From Marinospirillum minutulum DSM 6287 (lineage in GTDB: Bacteria; Pseudomonadota; Gammaproteobacteria; Pseudomonadales; Halomonadaceae), in assembly GCF_000422325.1 (NCBI RefSeq), contig NZ_AULO01000011.1, positions 1 through 64,000 of the forward strand: a stretch of 64,000 bases of DNA, written 5' to 3'. The notes below the pieces were generated by a model. It saw nothing but the letters and a program-made list of their open reading frames with translations. It searched no databases and had not been told where the DNA came from. This document shows, piece by piece, positions 14,554 to 22,598 of this stretch; within the stretch, counting starts at the first letter, position 1, and the number at the start of each line of letters is the position of its first letter. A program made the translations under genes and the position numbers.

Positions 14554-16386
14554 TTAGAGGTCATTAAGTAGTAGGTCGTTAAATAGCTGGTACTTGGCAG
14601 GGTCTTCAGGCAGTAGTTTTTTCTTGCTGTCAGGTAGAGTAGAGAGCTTTAAGTCTTTGTGCTCTAAAGGTTGGTTAGTCAGTTTATTAAATACTAAGCG
14701 AACAATAGAAGGGTGGCTGTTTTGGTCCTGCCGCTTTACAAAACCTAGGTCACCATTCTCAAAGGCTACTAAAGAGCCTAGAGGGTAAAGCCCTTGGCGC
14801 TTAATTAGCTGTTGAATAGAAGCTAAGTCTAGTTTGTCACGCATAGCTAAAAGGCGCTTGTAGGCTAAAGCATGAGGCAAACCAGCACGGTAGCTACGAC
14901 CATTGGTCATAGCATCAAACACATCAATAACGGCAGCTAGCTTACCTATAGGGCTAATAGAAATGCTTTTTAAGTGTTCTGGGTGTCCGCTGCCATCTAA
15001 GCGTTCACAGTTTTGCGTAGCTATGGTGAGTGCTAAGTCTGGCATACCCTGTTGTCTGGAAAGAATTTCACGGGTAAGTAAGGAATGCTTGTGCATTACC
15101 TTGGCTTCTTGTTCGCTAAGTACACCAGACTTACTAACAATTCGATCAGGTATTAGGCCTTTACCTAGATCGTGACATAAACCAGCAAAGATAATGTTGC
15201 GCAGGTAGTCTAAATCACGCGACTTAGGGTTGTTCTGATTAAACATAGTTTGATCAGCTAGCAAGACAGCAAGGCTAACTGAGTGCTCATAAAGGTAGTT
15301 GGCTGGTGTGCGTATGCGGGTAACTAAAATAAGCTGCTGACGATCTTTCTGTAGTTTATCTAACAGTAGGTCAGTGACTTCCCAAGTTTGGGCAATGGGT
15401 AAGGCTGTTTTTTCGCGTAGGCTATTAACAAGCATTTGTACGCAGCGAACAGCCTTGTGGTGCACTTCTTCTGTGGTGAACTTCTCTAACTCTTCTGCTT
15501 CTTCTTCTGCTTCAGAAATAGCGTCTTTGTTATTTTCTTTTCCTAGGGCGTCTAGAAAGAGTTCTGATATGGGTGCAGAGCTATTGCCTGAGCTAGAGCG
15601 AGCGTTATCTCTTTGGAGTTCGTTAACAATAAAAGAAATTTTACGATCAAGCTTGGGATCCATATTAATAAGCTGGCAACCTAGACTGCTAATGTCTCGT
15701 TTTTCGTCATAACCTACGTGACGTATTGCTATGCCTAAATCGAGAAGGTGGCCGTTAGGAAAAATAATATGGCAGCAAGAGTACTCGGTATTTTTAGGTA
15801 GGGTTTCGCGTAAATCACCCTTGGCTTCTATTTGGCAACCCTGAGCAGATAAGTCACGCAATAAACCTTCATGCTCCCAAGTAGGGCTTTGAGGAATAAT
15901 GTTGTCGTACTCATCTCTTTTGATTGGAGGAACACTAACGCCCAGCCGAACATTGATGTTTAAAGATAGACGTACAGGCGCACGGTAGAATTGTCGGCGC
16001 TGTAAAAAATGTAATTCAGCGGGGAAGGGGACTTTATAAACTGGGCTGTCTTCCTTAACGGCACGACCCACGGCTTGAAGTTTTTCAGCACTTATTTTAC
16101 AGCCGTCATGGTAGCTATCAAAATGAAAAGGGATAGCCTTTGCCATGAGTTCATCACCCCATTTAGGGGTGACTTCATCTAGCAAAATGTAGCCTTCTTT
16201 GAAGTTAACGGCGAGCACCATACTGGTATAGTGATCTGCTACGGAATCGAAACGTAGTTTTAACGGCGTGTGCTTAACCTGTAGTCGACGCATCAGGCGG
16301 TAAATACCCTCGCGTGACTTAATGAGTTGGCCTTCTTCCTTTGGTTCTTCTGAACCTGTTCCGTTATTGCTGTGTGTCATGCCCAC
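14554..16386 (-). CDS. PilZ domain and HD-GYP-like phosphohydrolase
   Basis: 610 residues, with no signal peptide. An N-terminal YcgR-like region (about 25-125) precedes a PilZ domain with the c-di-GMP-binding motifs RRQFYR (130-135) and DLSAQGC (178-184). A long linker leads to an HD-GYP-type domain with GLCHDLGKGLIP, KHSLLTREIL and DVFDAMTNGRSYR. The usual HHE-x-x-DGSGYP is NCERLDGSGHP here, so two histidines that would bind metal are replaced and the GYP tripeptide is GHP. The protein probably senses c-di-GMP; whether it still hydrolyses it is doubtful. It is monocistronic as far as can be seen. Confidence 0.85.
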   Translation of the reverse strand: MGMTHSNNGTGSEEPKEEGQLIKSREGIYRLMRRLQVKHTPLKLRFDSVADHYTSMVLAVNFKEGYILLDEVTPKWGDELMAKAIPFHFDSYHDGCKISAEKLQAVGRAVKEDSPVYKVPFPAELHFLQRRQFYRAPVRLSLNINVRLGVSVPPIKRDEYDNIIPQSPTWEHEGLLRDLSAQGCQIEAKGDLRETLPKNTEYSCCHIIFPNGHLLDLGIAIRHVGYDEKRDISSLGCQLINMDPKLDRKISFIVNELQRDNARSSSGNSSAPISELFLDALGKENNKDAISEAEEEAEELEKFTTEEVHHKAVRCVQMLVNSLREKTALPIAQTWEVTDLLLDKLQKDRQQLILVTRIRTPANYLYEHSVSLAVLLADQTMFNQNNPKSRDLDYLRNIIFAGLCHDLGKGLIPDRIVSKSGVLSEQEAKVMHKHSLLTREILSRQQGMPDLALTIATQNCERLDGSGHPEHLKSISISPIGKLAAVIDVFDAMTNGRSYRAGLPHALAYKRLLAMRDKLDLASIQQLIKRQGLYPLGSLVAFENGDLGFVKRQDQNSHPSIVRLVFNKLTNQPLEHKDLKLSTLPDSKKKLLPEDPAKYQLFNDLLLNDL

Positions 16387-16492
16387 AAAATTAAATCCTG
16401 AATGCTTGGGTTCTCATTAACCAATAAAGCTTAATACCTGTTCAGCTATTAAAAATCAAGAACTGCTGAAACTATCTGCAAAATCAATGCGC

Positions 16493-17389
16493 TTACTTAA
16501 GGTTGGGCTTGAATGCTCTCATTCTTCTTAAAAGGCTGGAAGTATCCCAGCGCCCACCACCTTGTTGCTGAACTTCGGCATAAAATTGATCGACCAAGGC
16601 GGTAACGGGTAACTGTGCATCAAGAGCACGTGCTTGGTCTAGGCAGATAGCAAAATCTTTACGCATCCAGTCTACAGCAAAACCGTGTTCATATTCATCG
16701 GAAATCATGGTTTTGTGACGGTTATTCATTTGCCAAGAACCTGCCGCACCTAAACTGATTACATCAATAACCTTTTGTTGGTCTAGGCCTGCTTTATCGG
16801 CAAAGTTAAGGCCTTCAGCCAAGGCTTGAACTAAACCACCAATACAAATTTGGTTAACCATTTTAGTCATTTGACCTGCACCCGCTTCACCCATGTAGGT
16901 AACTGCTTTTGCAAATAACTGCATTAAAGGTTCAGCCGCATTATAAGCCGTTTCATCACCACCCACCATGACAGTTAGCTGGCCATTAATAGCGCCCTGT
17001 TCTCCACCTGATACGGGTGCATCTAAAAAGTGTATTTGTTGCTTTAGGCAAGCTGTTGCCATTTCTTTAGCAAGGGTAGCAGAGGCCGTTGTGTGGTCAA
17101 TGATTAGACTGCCAGCTTTTAGCGTTTTTAAAATGCCCTGCTCGCCTGTTACTACTTCACGAACATCTTCATCTTTACCAACACATAAAAATACCAAGTC
17201 TGCCTTGGCAGCTGCTTCTGCCGGTGTTGTCGCAGAGTTATGGTTGGGGTGGTTTGCAACCCATTGCGCTGCTTTGGCTGGTGTGCGATTAAAAACTGTA
17301 AGCTGATGCCCTGCTTTAGCAAGGTGGCCAGCCATAGGGCCGCCCATTACGCCTAGACCAATAAAAGCAATTTTTTTAGGTGTGCTCAT
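16493..17389 (-). CDS. 3-hydroxyisobutyrate dehydrogenase / tartronate semialdehyde reductase family
   Basis: 298 residues, the standard size for beta-hydroxyacid dehydrogenases. The NAD(P)-binding glycines are in AFIGLGVMGGPMAGHL (8-23). NRTPAKA follows and suggests NADP preference (Arg after the second strand). The substrate-binding signature DAPVSGGEQGA and the catalytic-lysine block GAGQMTKMVNQ are present. Members reduce tartronate semialdehyde (GarR, GlxR) or oxidise 3-hydroxyisobutyrate (MmsB) in valine degradation; the sequence does not separate these confidently. It lies downstream of gltA on the same strand behind a terminator. Confidence 0.85.
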   Translation of the reverse strand: MSTPKKIAFIGLGVMGGPMAGHLAKAGHQLTVFNRTPAKAAQWVANHPNHNSATTPAEAAAKADLVFLCVGKDEDVREVVTGEQGILKTLKAGSLIIDHTTASATLAKEMATACLKQQIHFLDAPVSGGEQGAINGQLTVMVGGDETAYNAAEPLMQLFAKAVTYMGEAGAGQMTKMVNQICIGGLVQALAEGLNFADKAGLDQQKVIDVISLGAAGSWQMNNRHKTMISDEYEHGFAVDWMRKDFAICLDQARALDAQLPVTALVDQFYAEVQQQGGGRWDTSSLLRRMRAFKPNLK

Positions 17390-17407
17390 TTTTCTGCTCC
17401 AAACAAT

Positions 17408-17433
17408 AAAAAAGGCTGCCTTTAGCAGCCTTT
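17408..17433 (-). terminator. Rho-independent terminator after gltA
   Basis: On the - strand AAAGGCTGC and GCAGCCTTT form a 9-bp stem with a 5-base loop, continued by TTTATT. It lies 17 bases beyond the gltA stop and ahead of the next - strand gene. Confidence 0.8.
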
Positions 17434-17449
17434 ATAGAACAAGTGTTAC

Positions 17450-18730
17450 TTAGCGATTAGGTAGATCACGCTGAGGTGCGCCAGTATAAAGCTGACGTGG
17501 GCGACCTATTTTGTAATCGTTGCTAATCATTTCGTTCCAATGTGAAATCCAGCCAATAGTACGGCTCATGGCAAAGATAACAGTGAACATATTGGTAGGA
17601 ATGCCTATGGCTTTAAGAATAATACCTGAATAGAAATCTACGTTGGGATAAAGTTGACGTTCTACAAAGTATTCATCTTCTAGCGCAATTTGTTCTAGGC
17701 GCTTAGCAATTTTTAGCTGTGGATCATCAGACAAACCTAGTTCAGCTAGTACTTCGTCACAAGTTTCTTTCATAACTTTAGCGCGGGGGTCAAAGTTACG
17801 GTAAACACGGTGACCAAAACCCATTAGCTTGAAAGGATCATCTTTGTCTTTAGCGCGGGCTACAAACTCTTCAATGCGTGATTCATCACCTATTTCATCT
17901 AGCATGGTGAGTACAGCTTCGTTAGCACCACCGTGCGCAGGACCCCAAAGTGCAGCAATACCAGCCGCTATACAAGCGAAGGGGTTAGCACCCGTAGAGC
18001 CAGCTAAACGAACGGTTGAAGTGGAAGCATTTTGTTCGTGATCTGCGTGCAGCATGAAAATACGATCCATTGCTTTAGCAAACACGGGGCTGATTTTATA
18101 TTCTTCACAGGGTGTAGCAAACATCATGTGTAAGAAATTTTCAGCGTAAGAAAGATCATTGCGTGGGTAAACAAAAGGCTGACCAGTTGAATATTTGTAA
18201 CACATGGCAGCAATGGTTGGCATTTTAGCGATTAAGCGGTGTGCAGAAACCTCGCGATGATAAGCATCACTGATATCCATTGCATCATGGTAGAACGCAG
18301 ATAGTGCACCAACAACACCACACATAACTGCCATGGGGTGAGCATCACGACGGAAGCCTTTGAAGAACTGGGTTAGCTGCTCATGCACCATAGTGTGGCG
18401 GCTAATGGTTGCTTCAAACTTTTTGCGTTCTTCTGTGGTCGGTAGTTCACCGTTGAGCAGTAAGAAGCAAAGTTCAAGGTAATCAGACTTAGCTGCTAGT
18501 TGATCAATAGGATAACCACGGTGGAGTAGTACACCTTTGCCACCATCAATGAACGTTATTTTTGATTCACAGGATGCGGTAGCCATAAAGCCAGGGTCGT
18601 AAGTGAATACGCCTGTTGAACCTAAGCTACGTACATCAATTACATCTGGGCCAAGGGTACCTGTAAGAATAGGAAGTTCGACGGTCTGTTCAATGCCATC
18701 GATCGTAAGTACTGCTTTCTTATCAGCCAT
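17450..18730 (-). CDS. gltA: Citrate synthase (type II, hexameric)
   Basis: 426 residues, matching the NADH-sensitive GltA of gammaproteobacteria. It condenses oxaloacetate and acetyl-CoA. Active-site blocks are readable: [11 protein letters not shown] (first catalytic His), [27 protein letters not shown] (second His and substrate arginines) and the catalytic-Asp region [11 protein letters not shown]-rich sequence just upstream of the ATG (AAGGAGGCCTTAT on the - strand) is a strong ribosome-binding site. It is divergent from sdhC, the arrangement seen in Pseudomonas. Confidence 0.97.
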   Translation of the reverse strand: MADKKAVLTIDGIEQTVELPILTGTLGPDVIDVRSLGSTGVFTYDPGFMATASCESKITFIDGGKGVLLHRGYPIDQLAAKSDYLELCFLLLNGELPTTEERKKFEATISRHTMVHEQLTQFFKGFRRDAHPMAVMCGVVGALSAFYHDAMDISDAYHREVSAHRLIAKMPTIAAMCYKYSTGQPFVYPRNDLSYAENFLHMMFATPCEEYKISPVFAKAMDRIFMLHADHEQNASTSTVRLAGSTGANPFACIAAGIAALWGPAHGGANEAVLTMLDEIGDESRIEEFVARAKDKDDPFKLMGFGHRVYRNFDPRAKVMKETCDEVLAELGLSDDPQLKIAKRLEQIALEDEYFVERQLYPNVDFYSGIILKAIGIPTNMFTVIFAMSRTIGWISHWNEMISNDYKIGRPRQLYTGAPQRDLPNR

Positions 18731-19098
18731 AAGGCCTCCTTATTAGTTTTGATCACACTTGCAGTTTGAAAATGAAGGTGGCACTACTATAGAAGCGAAA
18801 ATTCTCCTGTCAATTACGCTAAATGTGTAGAGTATTTGATGTTCAGCTTGCTAGAATGCGCCACGCCTTAAGTTCAAGGCTTGGTATTAGATTCGCTTAT
18901 TTTAATGCAGTGCACAACCTTTGGATAGATTGCGTAACTATTTGTTGGTTCATATAATCAGTGACCTGCACTTGGGGGATGAGTGCTGCAGCAGAAAAAT
19001 GCTTAGAAATTTAAGCATTTTTCTGGCGAGTGCTTTTAAATATAATCGCTTGTTGCCGGGGAAACCTGTGCAAGCACTATAAAAGAGTGTGTAAAGCC
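18731..19098. promoter_or_regulatory. gltA-sdhC divergent control region with a long leader hairpin
   Basis: 368 bases separating divergent TCA genes. AGAAAAATGCTTA (18993-19005) and TAAGCATTTTTCT (19012-19024) form a perfect 13-bp stem with a 6-base loop and a T-run in its 3' arm. On the + strand this looks like an intrinsic terminator placed about 75 bases before sdhC. No gene ends upstream on this strand, so it may be an attenuator in the sdh leader or the end of a small RNA. A smaller stem, GCCTT / AAGGC, lies near 18866-18881. I cannot place a promoter confidently. Confidence 0.55.
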
Positions 19099-19476
19099 GT
19101 GAAAAGCAATAGACCTGTAAATCTCGATTTATCGACGATAAAATTTCCTTTATCAGCGTTGGCATCGATAACTCACCGCATTAGCGGCGTTATTTTATTT
19201 GTTGGCCTGATTTTTATGTTCTGGGCATTTGATGTGTCTTTATCTTCTCCAGATGGTTTTGAAAGTGTCAAAACCACCCTGCAAGATAACTTCCTTGCGA
19301 AGTTTGTGCTTTGGGGAATGCTGACCGCTCTAGGTTATCACTGCCTAGCAGGTGTTAAGCACATCATTATGGATTTCGATATAGGCGTGAACCTTGAAAA
19401 CGGTCACACCATGTCGCAAGTTGTATTTATCCTAGCAGCTGTATTAGCTGTGTTGGCAGGAGTCTGGGTATGGTAA
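19099..19476 (+). CDS. sdhC: Succinate dehydrogenase cytochrome b556 subunit
   Basis: 125 residues from the GTG at 19099. Upstream in-frame codons exist, but KSNRPVNLDLSTIKFPLSALASITHRISG is the conserved SdhC N-terminus and the length then fits the family. Three hydrophobic helices are visible. SITHRISG contributes to the quinone site and HCLAGVKHIIMD carries the haem-ligand histidine region. It anchors SdhAB to the inner membrane. The stop overlaps the sdhD start by 7 bases. Confidence 0.94.
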   Translation: MKSNRPVNLDLSTIKFPLSALASITHRISGVILFVGLIFMFWAFDVSLSSPDGFESVKTTLQDNFLAKFVLWGMLTALGYHCLAGVKHIIMDFDIGVNLENGHTMSQVVFILAAVLAVLAGVWVW

Positions 19477-19817
19477 CCAATATCACAAATTTTGGCCGCA
19501 GCGGTTTGGCTGATTGGTTAATACAACGTGTAACAGCAGTTATTATGCTGGCTTACACTTTGTTTTTGTTAGGTTTTTTCTTAATGAATGGCGATCTTGA
19601 CTTTGTAACCTGGAAGCTTTTGTTTCAAGGTACTGCAATGCGTATTTTCAGTTTGTTAGCACTGCTTTCAATTGCTGCTCATGCGTGGATAGGTTTGTGG
19701 ACTGTTGCAACCGACTACATTAAGCCAACGGGTCTTCGTGTAGCTTTTCATTTGGTTGTCATTCTAGCCCTTTTTGCCTATGTAGTTTGGGGCGTTCAAG
19801 TTTTGTGGGGAGCTTAA
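19470..19817 (+). CDS. sdhD: Succinate dehydrogenase membrane anchor subunit
   Basis: 115 residues with three predicted membrane helices. The N-terminal GRSGLADWLIQRVTAVIMLAYT is characteristic of SdhD, and AAHAWIGLWTVATDYIKP contains the haem-ligand histidine and the conserved Tyr-Asp near the quinone pocket. It pairs with SdhC to hold haem b and ubiquinone. It overlaps sdhC and stops 3 bases before sdhA, so the four sdh genes form one operon. Confidence 0.95.
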   Translation: MVTNITNFGRSGLADWLIQRVTAVIMLAYTLFLLGFFLMNGDLDFVTWKLLFQGTAMRIFSLLALLSIAAHAWIGLWTVATDYIKPTGLRVAFHLVVILALFAYVVWGVQVLWGA

Positions 19818-19820
19818 TCC

Positions 19821-21608
19821 ATGTCAACACTTCGTACACTAGAGTTTGATGCCATCATTGTTGGTGGTGGTGGTGCAGGTCTGCGTGCTGCACTGCAGTT
19901 AGCTCAGTCTGGTCGTAAAACAGCTGTTATTTCTAAAGTTTTCCCTACGCGTTCACATACCGTGTCTGCACAGGGTGGTATTACTTGTGCTATTGCCTCT
20001 GATGATCCTAACGATGATTGGCGCTGGCACATGTACGATACCGTTAAAGGTTCTGATTATATCGGTGACCAAGACGCTATCGAATACATGTGTAGTGAAG
20101 GCCCTAAAGCGGTATTTGAGCTAGAGCACATGGGTTTACCCTTCTCACGTACTGAGCAAGGTCGTATTTACCAGCGTCCTTTTGGTGGTCAGTCAAAAGA
20201 TTTTGGTAAAGGTGGCCAGGCTGCGAGAACTTGTGCTGCTGCTGACCGTACTGGTCATGCACTTTTGCATACGCTTTATCAGGGCAACTTGAAAAACGAA
20301 GCAACCTTCCTAAATGAATGGTATGCCGTTGATCTAGTAAAAAATGCTAAAGGCGATGTGGTTGGTTGTATTGCTATTTGTATTGAAAACGGCGAAACCA
20401 TTTTCATTAAAGCTAAAGCAACGGTTATGGCAACAGGTGGTGCAGGTCGTATTTATGCATCTACCACAAACGCCCTTATTAATACCGGTGACGGTGTGGG
20501 TATGGCGCTACGTGCTGGTTTTGCTATGCAAGATATGGAAATGTGGCAGTTCCACCCAACGGGTATTTATGGTGCAGGTACTTTGGTGACTGAAGGTTGC
20601 CGTGGTGAAGGTGGCTACCTAATCAATAAAGATGGCGAGCGTTTTATGGAGCGTTACGCACCTAATGCTAAAGATTTGGCAGGTCGTGATGTTGTTGCTC
20701 GCTCCATGGTTATGGAAATTCTAGAAGGTCGTGGTGCGGGTGAGCATGGTGATCACGTCTTCTTGAAACTAGATCACCTAGGTGAAGAGGTGTTGAATAA
20801 GCGCCTACCGGGTATCTGTGAGCTTTCTAAAACCTTTGCGCATGTTGACCCAGTTAAAGCGCCAATTCCTGTTGTACCTACTTGTCACTACATGATGGGT
20901 GGTATTCCAACTAACGTTCATGGTCAGGCAATTACTGTTGATGAAAATGGTAATGATCATATCGTGAATGGCTTGTTTGCTTGTGGTGAAGTGGCTTGTG
21001 TATCAGTACACGGTGCTAACCGTTTAGGTGGTAACTCGCTACTCGACTTAGTCGTGTTCGGTCGTGCTGTAGGCTTATACATTGAGCAAGCATTAGACCA
21101 AGGTATTCAGTATGACGATGCTTCTGAATCAGACATTGAGTCAGCTTTAGCGCGTATGAATCGTTGGAATGAATCCAAAGGTGGTGAATCTGTTCATGCG
21201 CTGCGTACAGAGCTACAAAACTGCATGCAGAATTACTTTGGTGTATTCCGTGACGGTGAGTTCATGGAAAAAGGTATTGAGCAGTTAAAAGATTTACGTG
21301 AGCGTATTAGCAAAGCCCACCTAGAAGATAAGAGTCAGGCATTCAATACCGGTCGTATTGAAGCGCTAGAGCTAGATAACCTTCTTGAAGTTGCTGAAGC
21401 GACAGCTATTTCTGCTTATGAGCGCCGTGAAAGTCGTGGTGCCCACAGCCGTAATGACTTTACTGAACGTGATGATGAAAACTGGTTGATGCACTCAGTT
21501 TATTCGCCTGCAACTAAAACTCTGAGTAAGCGCGAAGTTAACCGTGCTCCTAAGATGATTCAGGGCGAGATGTTGAAGCATTTTGAGCCAAAAGTGCGTA
21601 CTTACTAA
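19821..21608 (+). CDS. sdhA: Succinate dehydrogenase flavoprotein subunit
   Basis: 595 residues, normal SdhA size. The FAD-binding dinucleotide fold [16 protein letters not shown] lies near residue 13. The [10 protein letters not shown] block contains the His that covalently binds FAD. The substrate-site [21 protein letters not shown] and the catalytic-arginine region are present. [17 protein letters not shown] closes the FAD domain. It oxidises succinate to fumarate at the membrane in complex with SdhB, SdhC and SdhD. Confidence 0.98.
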   Translation: MSTLRTLEFDAIIVGGGGAGLRAALQLAQSGRKTAVISKVFPTRSHTVSAQGGITCAIASDDPNDDWRWHMYDTVKGSDYIGDQDAIEYMCSEGPKAVFELEHMGLPFSRTEQGRIYQRPFGGQSKDFGKGGQAARTCAAADRTGHALLHTLYQGNLKNEATFLNEWYAVDLVKNAKGDVVGCIAICIENGETIFIKAKATVMATGGAGRIYASTTNALINTGDGVGMALRAGFAMQDMEMWQFHPTGIYGAGTLVTEGCRGEGGYLINKDGERFMERYAPNAKDLAGRDVVARSMVMEILEGRGAGEHGDHVFLKLDHLGEEVLNKRLPGICELSKTFAHVDPVKAPIPVVPTCHYMMGGIPTNVHGQAITVDENGNDHIVNGLFACGEVACVSVHGANRLGGNSLLDLVVFGRAVGLYIEQALDQGIQYDDASESDIESALARMNRWNESKGGESVHALRTELQNCMQNYFGVFRDGEFMEKGIEQLKDLRERISKAHLEDKSQAFNTGRIEALELDNLLEVAEATAISAYERRESRGAHSRNDFTERDDENWLMHSVYSPATKTLSKREVNRAPKMIQGEMLKHFEPKVRTY

Positions 21609-21635
21609 TCAGAATTAGATGTTGGGAGAGTAAAG

Positions 21636-22340
21636 ATGCTTCAGGTATCAGTTTATCGTTACAATCCGGAAACGGATAAAAAGCCCTACATGCAGGACTT
21701 TGAAATCGACACCAAGGGTAAAGATATAATGGTGTTAGATGTGCTGCATCTAGTTAAAGAAAAAGACAATGGTATGTCTTACCGTCGTTCTTGCCGTGAA
21801 GGCGTGTGCGGTTCTGACGGTTTGAACATGAATGGTAAGAATGGTTTGGCTTGTATTACACCTGTGTCTGAGGTGGTAAAAAACAATAAGTTAATCATTC
21901 GCCCTTTACCAGGTTTGCCGGTAATTCGTGATCTAGTGGTTGATATGACGCTTTTCTACAAGCAGTACGAGCGCATTAAACCTTTCTTAATTAACGATAC
22001 GCCAGAACCTGCAATTGAACGCCTACAATCACCAGAAGAGCGTGAGAAGTTAGACGGCCTGTACGAGTGTATTCTTTGTGCATGTTGTTCAACGGCTTGC
22101 CCATCTTTCTGGTGGAATCCCGATAAGTTTGTTGGCCCATCAGGCTTGCTACAAGCTTACCGCTTCCTAATTGATAGTCGCGATACTGCAACAAAAGAGC
22201 GTTTAGCAGAATTAGATGATCCTTTCAGTGTTTTCCGTTGCCACGGTATTATGAACTGTGTAGCGGTTTGTCCTAAGGGTCTAAATCCAACACGTGCTAT
22301 AGGTAATATTCGTAGCATGTTGTTGAATAACGCTACTTAA
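21636..22340 (+). CDS. sdhB: Succinate dehydrogenase iron-sulfur subunit
   Basis: 234 residues, carrying electrons from FAD to ubiquinone. The [2Fe-2S] cysteines are in SCREGVCGSDGLNMNGKNGLAC (about 55-76). The ferredoxin-like half contains CILCACCSTACPSFWW and CHGIMNCVAVCPKGL, supplying ligands for the [4Fe-4S] and [3Fe-4S] clusters. It is 27 bases after sdhA with a GGGAG ribosome-binding site. It is the last gene of sdhCDAB; a hairpin region separates it from sucA. Confidence 0.98.
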   Translation: MLQVSVYRYNPETDKKPYMQDFEIDTKGKDIMVLDVLHLVKEKDNGMSYRRSCREGVCGSDGLNMNGKNGLACITPVSEVVKNNKLIIRPLPGLPVIRDLVVDMTLFYKQYERIKPFLINDTPEPAIERLQSPEEREKLDGLYECILCACCSTACPSFWWNPDKFVGPSGLLQAYRFLIDSRDTATKERLAELDDPFSVFRCHGIMNCVAVCPKGLNPTRAIGNIRSMLLNNAT

Positions 22341-22598
22341 GTTGTAAAAAAAGTAAAAAGACTTTCTAAGCCGAAAGTCTTGAATAAAACCCTGTATCTC
22401 CTACTGTCTGTTTTTTTGTCAGTGAGGTACAATACCCAAGACGAAGCCAGTGCAGGTCACTGGCTTCTGACTATAATTTAGTAACCATCAGGGGATACGG
22501 GTTTTCCCCGTTTGTTCGCAGCGGCCAGGGGAACTGAGTGTTTATTTGATTCAGTGGTCAAAGCGAATGGACTCCCCTTCATGCAGGGTGATAACAGA
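22341..22598 (+). promoter_or_regulatory. sdhB-sucA spacer with two perfect hairpins
   Basis: AAGACTTTC / GAAAGTCTT (22358-22366 and 22373-22381) lies 17 bases after the sdhB stop but has no clear U-run. GAAGCCAGTG / CACTGGCTTC (22443-22452 and 22458-22467) is a perfect 10-bp stem with a 5-base loop. These may partly terminate sdh transcripts, stabilise RNA ends or flank an internal sucA promoter. Confidence 0.5.

Noticed and set aside
18950-19165. 71-codon - strand frame between gltA and sdhC
   Set aside because: It covers the sdhC start and the leader hairpin, has no recognisable domain, and no ribosome-binding site. The hairpin is better explained as an RNA element.
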